DNA from: Candidatus Sulfotelmatobacter sp.
GTDB taxonomy: Bacteria; Acidobacteriota; Terriglobia; Terriglobales; Acidobacteriaceae
Direction: 5' to 3'
Length of the DNA: 5,198 nt
NCBI GenBank assembly: GCA_030049565.1
Contig: JASIKQ010000383.1
Location: 1 to 5,198 of the forward strand
The notes below the pieces were generated by a model. That model was not told the origin of the DNA and made no database searches. It worked only from the letters and a program-made list of their open reading frames with translations. The translations under genes were made by a program, and so were the position numbers. Shown one piece after another: positions 1 through 5,198 of the stretch (its first letter is position 1; every line of letters begins with the position of its first letter).

Positions 1-195
1 CGTATTACCATTTACCCGGCTCAACCGCTGCTGAATGCGCTGCCGGAATTCTTCGGTCTTGGCGCGCAGCTCGTCATCGGTGAGCTTCTGCAGCTGCGGC
101 TCGAGAGCGTTAATAGCCGCGACTTTGGGCCTCATGCTTTTGACGAAGCGCTCGTTCTTCGTCCCAAAGATCTTGCCAAATAGAGTGTTGATCAA
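1..195 (-). CDS. secA: Preprotein translocase ATPase SecA, N-terminal fragment (continues off the left edge)
   Basis: SecA is the cytoplasmic ATPase motor that drives unfolded preproteins through the SecYEG channel. Only the first 65 codons are present. The translation starts [20 protein letters not shown] and continues with an [12 protein letters not shown] stretch and [13 protein letters not shown]. This matches the classic SecA N-terminal helix, in which a lysine/arginine-rich G-T/S-K/R-N-E/D-R segment is followed by I-N-x-L/M-E-P and L-S/T-D-E-E-L. The nucleotide-binding domain lies outside the window. The start is TTG at 195-193. An in-frame stop lies upstream at about 249-251, no ATG or GTG lies between, and a GAAGGA Shine-Dalgarno sits 9 bases upstream. 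The gene is divergent from the lipid enzyme at 324. The family call is firm; the unusual start codon is well supported by the ribosome-binding site and by SecA length conventions. Confidence 0.9.
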   Translation of the reverse strand, partial: MINTLFGKIFGTKNERFVKSMRPKVAAINALEPQLQKLTDDELRAKTEEFRQRIQQRLSRVNGNT

Positions 196-204
196 ACTGT
201 GAAA

Positions 205-210
205 TCCTTC
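205..210 (-). promoter_or_regulatory. Shine-Dalgarno of secA
   Basis: GAAGGA on the minus strand, 9 bases before the TTG at 195. It decides the non-ATG start of secA, because the frame offers no other ordinary start codon between the upstream stop and this TTG. Confidence 0.7.
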
Positions 211-248
211 AGAGGGCGGGAACTGCCCAAGATTAACTCTTTTAGCCT

Positions 249-278
249 AGCATAATTAGATGCGCAGGAATTGAAGCT
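249..278 (-). promoter_or_regulatory. Candidate secA promoter
   Basis: On the minus strand, TATGCT at 254-249 could be a -10 box. Weak -35 candidates lie 15-18 bases upstream (TTCAAT at 275-270 or GCTTCA at 278-273). Transcription would start near 242 and give a leader of about 45-50 bases. The -35 match is poor, so this is only the best visible candidate. Its -10 overlaps the plus-strand CATAAT box. Confidence 0.25.
251..256 (+). promoter_or_regulatory. Candidate -10 box for the acyl ligase/acyltransferase gene
   Basis: CATAAT matches the TATAAT consensus at 5 of 6 positions and lies about 68 bases before the ATG at 324. No convincing -35 hexamer is found 16-18 bases upstream. If real, this promoter and the secA promoter are divergent and share bases at 251-254, so the two polymerases would compete. 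Confidence 0.25.
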
Positions 279-307
279 GGCACATGCGAAAGCAACTCCG
301 AGTGATA

Positions 308-312
308 GAGGG
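308..312 (+). promoter_or_regulatory. Possible Shine-Dalgarno for the start at 324
   Basis: GAGGG, 11 bases before ATG 324, which is slightly long spacing. It is the only purine-rich ribosome-binding-like site near either candidate start: the ATG at 396 has none within 15 bases. This favours 324 on signal grounds, although family similarity starts only at about residue 25. Confidence 0.35.
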
Positions 313-323
313 CTCAACCTGGG

Positions 324-3140
324 ATGATTCAAGTCCTGACGCGCTCTGTGATCTCGGCGGGGAAGCCGGACTTTCATGTATATTCCCGACCAATCATGCC
401 CACTTTCTACGACCGTTTTGTAGAATGCGCCGAGCGCTGGCCAAATAACGTTGCACTTGAACTCCAGGGCCACGATCACCTTGAAAGCTGCACCTATGCC
501 GAGCTGCGCCGCATGGCCGAATCGGTCGGACACTGGATCGGCGAGAAGGGTTTCGAGCGCGGCGCACGCCTTGGCATTCTGGCCGACAACAGCCCGCGCT
601 GGGTAGCCGCATACTTGGGCACCATTGCCGCGGGATGCGTCGTGGTTCCCCTCGACACCGCGCTGCACACCGATCAACTCACCACGCTGCTCGAGGATAG
701 CGGAGCGTCGGCGCTGTTTTGCGATGCGAAACATGCGCCGGTGGCGCGAGAGGCGGTTTCGCAGCTCGCGGTGGGCCTTATTCTCATGGATCCGCAACCC
801 GAGCAAGATAACCGTGCCCGGAATGGTTGGCTAGCAACTCTCAGGGAGATTTTCGCGGCGGGATCGGGTAGTTTTCACCCCGTACTGTCTTCCGGCGACG
901 ATGTTGCTTCTTTGCTCTACACCTCCGGAACCACTGCCGATCCCAAGGGCGTGATGCTGACCCACGCTAATTTTCTGGGCGAAGTGGAAGCCGTATTCAA
1001 CTGGGTAGACATTGGTCCGAGCGATGCCGTGCTCGGTGTTCTGCCCATGTTTCACGTGCTGGCGCAAATGGCCAATCTGCTTCTGCCGCTGGTGAAGGCC
1101 TCGCGCGTGGTGTATCTGGAAACGATCAACACAACCGAGCTTCTACGCGCTTTGCGAGAGCGGAATATCACTGCTTTCGCGGTGGTGCCGCAATTTTTCT
1201 ATCTGATTCATCAACGCATTTTCGAGGAAGTTAAAAAACGCGGCGCAATCGTGGAGAAGCTTTTCAACAGCCTCATGAGTTTCAACCGTGCACTGCGCAG
1301 GGTGGGAATCAACGCTGGACACATCTTCTTCGGCAAAGTGCATGCCACACTCGGCAAAAAGATGCGCTATCTCGTCACTGGAGGGTCGCGCTTTGATCCC
1401 GAGATCGCGCGCGATTTCCATGCTCTCGGCATCGACATCCTGCAAGCCTATGGACTCACCGAAACCACCGCTGCCGTATTTGCCAATTCTCCGACGAACA
1501 ATGTGATCGGATCGGTAGGCAAGGCCATGAAGGGAGTGGAAGCGAAGATCGTCGCCCCGCAATCGCAAGAAGATGGCGGCCCAGAAGCTGGCGAAGTTGT
1601 CTTGCGTGGTGCGGTGGTGATGAAGGGCTACTGGAATCGTCCAGACGCAACCGCGGAGGCAATCCGGGAGGGCTGGCTTTACACCGGTGATCTTGGCTAT
1701 TTCGATGCGCACAGCAACCTGTTTCTCACCGGGCGCAAGAAGGAAGTTATCGTCCTCAGCAATGGCAAAAACATTTATCCCGAAGAAGTGGAAGCTCATT
1801 ACCTGAAGTCGCCTTACATCAAAGAACTGGCGGTGATCGGGATCGAAGGCAAGCCCGGGGAAGGCGGCGATCGCCTGCACGCCGTCATTGTGCCCAACTT
1901 CGACATGCTGCGGCAGAAGAAAATCGTGAATGCGAAAGAGGTCATCCGCTTTGATATTGAGGGTTTGTCGCAGCAAATCGCTTCCCCCAAACGAATCGGC
2001 AGTTACGAAATATGGCAGGAAGATTTGCCCCGGACGACCACGCGCAAGATCAAGCGCTTTGAAGTGGAAAGTCGAGTAAAGAGAAATCAAGGAAGCAAGC
2101 TGGCTGATGACACCGCTTTGCCACAAGAAAAACCTCTGACTTCCGAAGAAAAAGCCTGGCTCGGTCGACTGGAAGTGCAGCAGGCGCTAAAGATTTTGCG
2201 GCAGTCATCGCGTGCCGGGGTCACGATCCGACCCTCATACAATCTTGAACTCGATCTGGGGCTCGATTCCATGCAGCGCATTGAGGTGTTAAGCCGCATC
2301 GAGCGCGAGCTTGGCGGGAATCTGCAGCAATCTCAGCTTGTTGAGTTCTACACCGTTCGCGACCTGGTCGATGCAGTTTTGCAAAGCGCAAAGGCGGGAG
2401 CGAAAGGTCCAGAACGTACCCCGTTTGCCGGGTGGAAGGCTATTCTGGCGGAAGAACCCGAGCCTTCCGAAGTTATTGCCCTCGTGCGGCGGCAGCCTAT
2501 CAGTGCCACGTTCTGGTACCTGATTTCGCGGCTCATTCAAGTTATCGCTCTTGACCGTTTCGATTTGAAGGTAAGCGGAATCGAAAAGCTGCCTGCAAAT
2601 GGCCCTTACATTATCTGCTCGAATCATCAAAGCTTTCTCGACCCTCTCATTCTCGGTAGCGTTTTGCCGCAATCGGTATTCAAGAAAGTATTCGCTATCG
2701 GCACCAGCGAGATTTTCGGCGAAGGATTCATGTTTCGGTTGGCGCGCTCGCTGCGCGTCATCGTGGTGGATCCGGATGCCAATCTGGTTCCCGCCATGCG
2801 AGCCGGAGTCTTCGGGCTGCGGCAGGGGCGAGCGCTGGTCCTTTATCCCGAAGGCGAGAGGTCGATCGACGGCACGCCACGAACTTTCAAGAAAGGTGCG
2901 GCGATCTTGTCGATTCACATGCAGGTCCCCATCGTGCCGGTGGCGATTGATGGGTTCCATGAGGCCTGGCCACGGAACAAACCATTTCAAAAATTCGCCC
3001 CGCTGAAGATGATGTTCGGAGATCCGATTGTTCCTCCGCCTGAGAACGAGGCATCAGAAGAGGCGTACGAAAAGCACACGGCGCGTCTGAGGTCATGCGT
3101 GGGCGAAATGTGGGAACAATTGCGACAAGCACAGCAATAG
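324..3140 (+). CDS. Fused fatty-acid ligase / acyl carrier / PlsC-type acyltransferase (Aas-like, inverted domain order)
   Basis: 938 aa in three parts. Residues ~25-590 are an AMP-forming acyl ligase of the long-chain fatty-acid type: P-loop YTSGTTADPKG 199-209, YGLTETTA 376-383, GWLYTGD 450-456, GRKKEVIVLSNGKN 470-483, and catalytic lysine K575 in LPRTTTRKIKR, where the usual G before K is R. Residues ~615-690 are an acyl-carrier domain with GLDS at 646-649; S649 should carry phosphopantetheine. Residues ~745-930 are a PlsC-like acyltransferase: H768-x4-D773 (HQSFLD), YPEGERS 841-847, VPIVPV 868-873. A hydrophobic stretch (~726-743) precedes it and may contact the membrane. Inferred role: activate a fatty acid, load it internally and acylate a lysophospholipid or related glycerolipid at the inner membrane. 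E. coli Aas has acyltransferase first and ligase second, with no carrier domain. ATG 324 has GAGGG 11 bases upstream; ATG 396 (MPTFYDRF) fits family N-termini better and may be the true start. Confidence 0.9.
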   Translation: MIQVLTRSVISAGKPDFHVYSRPIMPTFYDRFVECAERWPNNVALELQGHDHLESCTYAELRRMAESVGHWIGEKGFERGARLGILADNSPRWVAAYLGTIAAGCVVVPLDTALHTDQLTTLLEDSGASALFCDAKHAPVAREAVSQLAVGLILMDPQPEQDNRARNGWLATLREIFAAGSGSFHPVLSSGDDVASLLYTSGTTADPKGVMLTHANFLGEVEAVFNWVDIGPSDAVLGVLPMFHVLAQMANLLLPLVKASRVVYLETINTTELLRALRERNITAFAVVPQFFYLIHQRIFEEVKKRGAIVEKLFNSLMSFNRALRRVGINAGHIFFGKVHATLGKKMRYLVTGGSRFDPEIARDFHALGIDILQAYGLTETTAAVFANSPTNNVIGSVGKAMKGVEAKIVAPQSQEDGGPEAGEVVLRGAVVMKGYWNRPDATAEAIREGWLYTGDLGYFDAHSNLFLTGRKKEVIVLSNGKNIYPEEVEAHYLKSPYIKELAVIGIEGKPGEGGDRLHAVIVPNFDMLRQKKIVNAKEVIRFDIEGLSQQIASPKRIGSYEIWQEDLPRTTTRKIKRFEVESRVKRNQGSKLADDTALPQEKPLTSEEKAWLGRLEVQQALKILRQSSRAGVTIRPSYNLELDLGLDSMQRIEVLSRIERELGGNLQQSQLVEFYTVRDLVDAVLQSAKAGAKGPERTPFAGWKAILAEEPEPSEVIALVRRQPISATFWYLISRLIQVIALDRFDLKVSGIEKLPANGPYIICSNHQSFLDPLILGSVLPQSVFKKVFAIGTSEIFGEGFMFRLARSLRVIVVDPDANLVPAMRAGVFGLRQGRALVLYPEGERSIDGTPRTFKKGAAILSIHMQVPIVPVAIDGFHEAWPRNKPFQKFAPLKMMFGDPIVPPPENEASEEAYEKHTARLRSCVGEMWEQLRQAQQ

Positions 3141-3148
3141 GCTCGATT

Positions 3149-3172
3149 GAGGCGGTGCATGGCGCCTGCCTC
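3149..3172. terminator. Bulged hairpin between convergent genes, possible terminator
   Basis: GAGGC GGTGC (3149-3158) pairs with GCGCC (3162-3166) and GCCTC (3168-3172). This gives ten pairs, one of them G-U, with a three-base loop and a single bulged T at 3167. It begins 9 bases after the ligase stop codon, where an intrinsic terminator is expected, and could also serve the recombinase gene converging from the right. No run of T follows on either strand, so it is not a canonical intrinsic terminator. The rest of the 119-base gap (3141-3259) shows nothing else I can name. Confidence 0.35.
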
Positions 3173-3259
3173 TTCGGCCCTGCTCAGGCCAGGCTTGCCG
3201 GCTGTAGTAGACAGTTCTGCCCCGCTGCTTGGTTCGAAAGCAATGTGAACGACTTCCGC

Positions 3260-4165
3260 TTATTTCGCTCTTGGGTGCGTCTGGTCATACACCTGCAACA
3301 CATGCTTCATCGACAACTGCGTGTAGCGTTGCGTCGTGGCCAATCGTTCGTGGCCAAGCAATTCCTGAATCGCGCGCAGGTCGGCGCCTTCCTCCAGCAT
3401 ATGGGTCCCAAAAGCATGGCGCAGAGTATGCGGGTGAACATCGGGAGATAAGCCTTTCGCTACAGCAATTTTCTTAACGATGCGGCCGACGCTGCGCGTT
3501 GTCAGTCGCCCGCCGCGCCGGTTGATTAACAGTGCGGGCGAATGCTTTTTTGAATCGGACAAAGTTTTTGCGCGCTCCGGCAAATACGCCTTCAGGGCCG
3601 CTTTCGCCGAATCTCCGAAAGGAGCGTAACGTTCTTTTTTTCCCTTGCCGCGGATAAGAATGGCTTCAGCGCTCACGCGAATATCGTCGAGATTGATGGC
3701 GGTGAGTTCTGAATTGCGGATGCCGCATCCGTAGAGCAACTCGAAAATGAGCCGGTCCCGTTCGGGGAACGCTGCGACTTCGGGCATGGAGCCGTCGATC
3801 ACCGAGTTTATCTCTTCAATCGTCGGCACCCGCGGAAGCTTCTTTGGAAGTCTGGGCGTGGCGACCAGCTTCGCGGGGTTCTGGGCGACGATCCCTTCTT
3901 GCCCTAGCCAGCGGTACAGCGACCGCACACCCGCCAAAGCGCGGGCTACCGAAGTCTTACTCAAACCTCGCTCGTAAAGTTGAGCGAGAAATCCGCGCAC
4001 GGTAATGTGGTCGATTGCTTTCCAGCCTCGCGAACCGGCGTACCCTGCAAAAAGCGCGAGGTCATGGCTGTAGGCCTTGATCGTGTGAACTGAGGCATTG
4101 CGCTCCCGCAGATGACGGAGAAAATTCGCAACACCTTTGCCGACGGTAGTGGTCGCCTTAGTCAT
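3260..4165 (-). CDS. xerC: Tyrosine recombinase, XerC-like
   Basis: 301 aa, the usual XerC/XerD length. It is a site-specific recombinase expected to act with a XerD partner at dif to resolve chromosome dimers. Residues ~10-95 form the SAM-like core-binding domain (FLRHLRERNASVHTIKAY...DL). The catalytic domain follows with every active-site residue: R150 (GIRNSEL), K174 (RGKGKKER), H246-x-x-R249 (HTLRH), H272 (LLGHERL) and nucleophile Y281 (TTQRYTQL). The C-terminus VYDQTHPRAK resembles XerC more than XerD. ATG 4165 is chosen because the XerC match begins right after it. A TTG at 4237 is open in the same frame but would add 24 residues encoded by the intergenic repeats. No clear Shine-Dalgarno precedes 4165, so translation may be coupled to the upstream xerD-like gene, 93 bases away on the same strand. 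The xerC label rather than another Xer paralogue is an inference. Confidence 0.9.
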   Translation of the reverse strand: MTKATTTVGKGVANFLRHLRERNASVHTIKAYSHDLALFAGYAGSRGWKAIDHITVRGFLAQLYERGLSKTSVARALAGVRSLYRWLGQEGIVAQNPAKLVATPRLPKKLPRVPTIEEINSVIDGSMPEVAAFPERDRLIFELLYGCGIRNSELTAINLDDIRVSAEAILIRGKGKKERYAPFGDSAKAALKAYLPERAKTLSDSKKHSPALLINRRGGRLTTRSVGRIVKKIAVAKGLSPDVHPHTLRHAFGTHMLEEGADLRAIQELLGHERLATTQRYTQLSMKHVLQVYDQTHPRAK

Positions 4166-4171
4166 TGCATG

Positions 4172-4200
4172 AATTGCTGATTGGCCGATTGCCGATTGTA
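4172..4200. repeat. Heptamer repeat arm A (GATTGNN, plus-strand sense)
   Basis: Successive units aattgct, gattggcc, gattgcc and gattgta. Three are 7 bases long and one is 8. They run in the opposite orientation to arm B at 4222-4256. The array ends 6 bases upstream of the xerC-like ATG. Confidence 0.75.
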
Positions 4201-4248
4201 AAGGTCGGCCAGCTAGGCGGTGCCAATCAACAATCAAAAATCAGCAAT
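4173..4248 (-). promoter_or_regulatory. Long intergenic RNA hairpin formed by the inverted heptamer arms
   Basis: In the xer transcript, 4248-4224 can pair with 4198-4173. ATTGCTGATT pairs perfectly with AATCAGCAAT over 10 bases. A small internal loop follows (UUU against GGCC). Then comes a 12-pair segment (GAUUGUUGAUUG with CAAUCGGCAAUC) whose two middle pairs are U-G wobbles. The loop is about 25 bases (4199-4223). The stem base ends 7 bases before the xerC-like ATG, so it could hinder or position ribosomes, block 3' decay, or attenuate read-through. There is no T-run after it. The pairing is seen directly; the function is inferred. Confidence 0.5.
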
Positions 4249-4256
4249 CGTCAATC
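4222..4256. repeat. Heptamer repeat arm B (NNCAATC, five perfect-phase units)
   Basis: Five contiguous 7-base units on the plus strand: gccaatc, aacaatc, aaaaatc, agcaatc, gtcaatc. Only the third departs from NNCAATC. The first two bases of each unit vary while the last five are kept. The array begins just 2 bases beyond the stop codon of the xerD-like gene. On the minus strand these read as GATTGNN, inverted relative to arm A. Confidence 0.85.
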
Positions 4257-4258
4257 CC

Positions 4259-5198
4259 CTATCTCGCTCTCGCCCGAGGATGATGCTTCTGATAAACGCT
4301 TCTGAGGCGATCGAGCGCCAAGTGCGTATACACCTGCGTAGTCGAAATGTCGGCGTGCCCGAGAATCGTCTGCACTGTGCGCAAGTCAGCTCCGTTCTCT
4401 ACCATGTGCGTGGCGCAAGAATGGCGTAGCATATGCGGAGATCCACTTCGTCCCGACATTGCGGAAGCGGCTCGCACCATTTGCCAAACCCGCTGTCGCG
4501 TCAGCTTGCGCCCTCCGCGCGCGATAAAAATCAGTGGAGAATTTCTGCCGGCAAGTGCTGTCGCCGTCGAGCGCTGACTTCCCTTCGCTGCCGCCAGCAC
4601 TGGGCGCGATCGCCTCAGATATTCACTGAGTGCAGTCTGCGCTGACTTTCCCAGCGGCACGATGCGCTCCTTGTCTCCTTTGCCGCGAACCAACATGTAA
4701 CCACTTTCGAGTTTGAGATCTTCAAGTTTCGCGTTGATGATTTCCGACACGCGCAACGCTCCGGCGTAAAAAACTTCCAGCATTGCCCGATCACGCGAGG
4801 CGAGCGCATCAGCATTCTTGTGCGCTGAAGAGCTGTGCAGCGTTCCTGGAGCGGCGAGCGTGGCTTCCATCTCATCGCGAGCCAATGCCTTCGGCAAAAC
4901 CTTCCACTGTCGTGGAGATTCGATATTCAGCGTGGGATCATGATCTATCTTCTTATCCAAAAGCAGGTATCGATAAAGATGACGCAAGGCCGAGAGTTTC
5001 CGCGCTACGCTGCGCCCATCGACCTCGCACGAAAAAAGCTGCTGTAAGAAATCACGGACATCTGTGCGTCGGGCGCTCAGCAGCACACGTTTGTGCTTTT
5101 CCAGGAAGTCAGCAAACTGGCCGATATCGGTGCAGTAAGCAGCGATGGACTGCGGCGCCAATCCTTTTTCGATTCGCAAATAATCCAGAAACCCGGAA
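4259..5198 (-). CDS. xerD: Tyrosine recombinase, XerD-like, 5' end beyond the right edge
   Basis: The open frame covers 312 codons plus stop and is still open at the window edge, so only a few N-terminal residues are missing. The first visible residues read S-G-F-L-D-Y-L-R-I-E-K-G-L-A-P-Q-S-I-A-A-Y, the typical XerD core-binding start. A TTG at 5179 encodes an internal leucine of this motif and is not the start. Counting that leucine as 1, the catalytic residues are R143 (ALRVSEI), K167 (RGKGDKER), H249-x-x-R252 (PHMLRH), H275 (LGHADIS) and nucleophile Y284 (TTQVYTHL). The tail LRSVYQKHHPRA resembles XerD. Compared with E. coli XerD it seems to carry short insertions near residues 112-126 and 198-212, before catalytic R143 and before the H-x-x-R motif. 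Its expected job is the bottom-strand exchange partner of XerC at dif. It lies upstream of the xerC-like gene on the same strand, so co-transcription is likely. Confidence 0.9.
   Translation of the reverse strand, partial: SGFLDYLRIEKGLAPQSIAAYCTDIGQFADFLEKHKRVLLSARRTDVRDFLQQLFSCEVDGRSVARKLSALRHLYRYLLLDKKIDHDPTLNIESPRQWKVLPKALARDEMEATLAAPGTLHSSSAHKNADALASRDRAMLEVFYAGALRVSEIINAKLEDLKLESGYMLVRGKGDKERIVPLGKSAQTALSEYLRRSRPVLAAAKGSQRSTATALAGRNSPLIFIARGGRKLTRQRVWQMVRAASAMSGRSGSPHMLRHSCATHMVENGADLRTVQTILGHADISTTQVYTHLALDRLRSVYQKHHPRARAR

Noticed and set aside
241..268. Possible dif site, from a CATAATTAGATGCGC-like stretch
   Set aside because: It recalls part of one dif arm, but there is no 11-6-11 layout with a second inverted arm.
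192..806. 204-residue minus-strand open frame spanning the divergent promoter region and the ligase N-terminus
   Set aside because: It overlaps the secA start in another frame and is antisense to the ligase. The SecA reading is far better supported.
1143..2126. 327-residue open frame on the minus strand inside the ligase gene
   Set aside because: It lies wholly antisense to a strongly conserved ligase domain, shows no motif I recognise and has no supporting start signal. Such long antisense frames are common in GC-rich genes.
2289..2990. 233-residue minus-strand open frame under the carrier and acyltransferase domains
   Set aside because: It is antisense to clear PlsC and carrier motifs, and its composition looks like a shadow frame with no family resemblance.
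3095..3451. 118-residue plus-strand open frame across the convergent junction
   Set aside because: It overlaps the ligase C-terminus in another frame and is antisense to the catalytic end of the XerC-like gene; no recognisable domain.
4166..4237. TTG at 4237 as the start of the XerC-like protein
   Set aside because: The added 24 residues are encoded by the repeat and hairpin, there is no suitably placed Shine-Dalgarno, and family similarity begins just after ATG 4165.
4172..4256. CRISPR-like array
   Set aside because: The repeats are only 7 bases, contiguous without spacers, and there are no cas genes.

Overview
The window looks like chromosomal DNA from a moderately GC-rich bacterium, most likely an acidobacterium (Terriglobia/Acidobacteriales type). 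This rests on the look of the SecA N-terminus, on a long fused acyl-activating/acyltransferase protein of a kind I associate with that phylum, and on heptamer repeats of the GATTGNN type. The assignment is an inference from memory, not a search.

Layout. (1) Positions 1-195, minus strand: the first 65 codons of secA, starting at a TTG behind a good Shine-Dalgarno; the rest lies off the left edge. (2) Positions 196-323: a short divergent intergenic region with candidate promoters for both directions. (3) Positions 324-3140, plus strand: one large gene for a three-part lipid enzyme, with an AMP-forming fatty-acid ligase, then an acyl-carrier domain, then a PlsC-type glycerolipid acyltransferase. 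(4) Positions 3141-3259: a convergent intergenic region with a strong bulged hairpin. (5) Positions 3260-4165, minus strand: a complete XerC-like tyrosine recombinase. (6) Positions 4166-4258: a 93-base spacer almost filled by two arms of 7-base repeats in inverted orientation. (7) Positions 4259-5198, minus strand: a XerD-like tyrosine recombinase whose extreme N-terminus runs off the right edge.

How the genes work together. The two recombinases are adjacent, on the same strand, and each keeps the full catalytic set (R, K, H-x-x-R, H, Y). They could therefore supply both halves of a XerC/XerD heterotetramer for chromosome dimer resolution, probably from one transcript. The fused lipid enzyme is self-contained: it can in principle activate a free fatty acid, load it on its own phosphopantetheine arm and pass it to a lysolipid, as Aas does in E. 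coli but with the domains in the opposite order. secA is a housekeeping neighbour with no evident functional link.

The most unusual signal is the inverted heptamer array between the two xer genes. In the direction of xer transcription it folds into a long stem, helped by G-U pairs, that ends a few bases before the xerC start codon.
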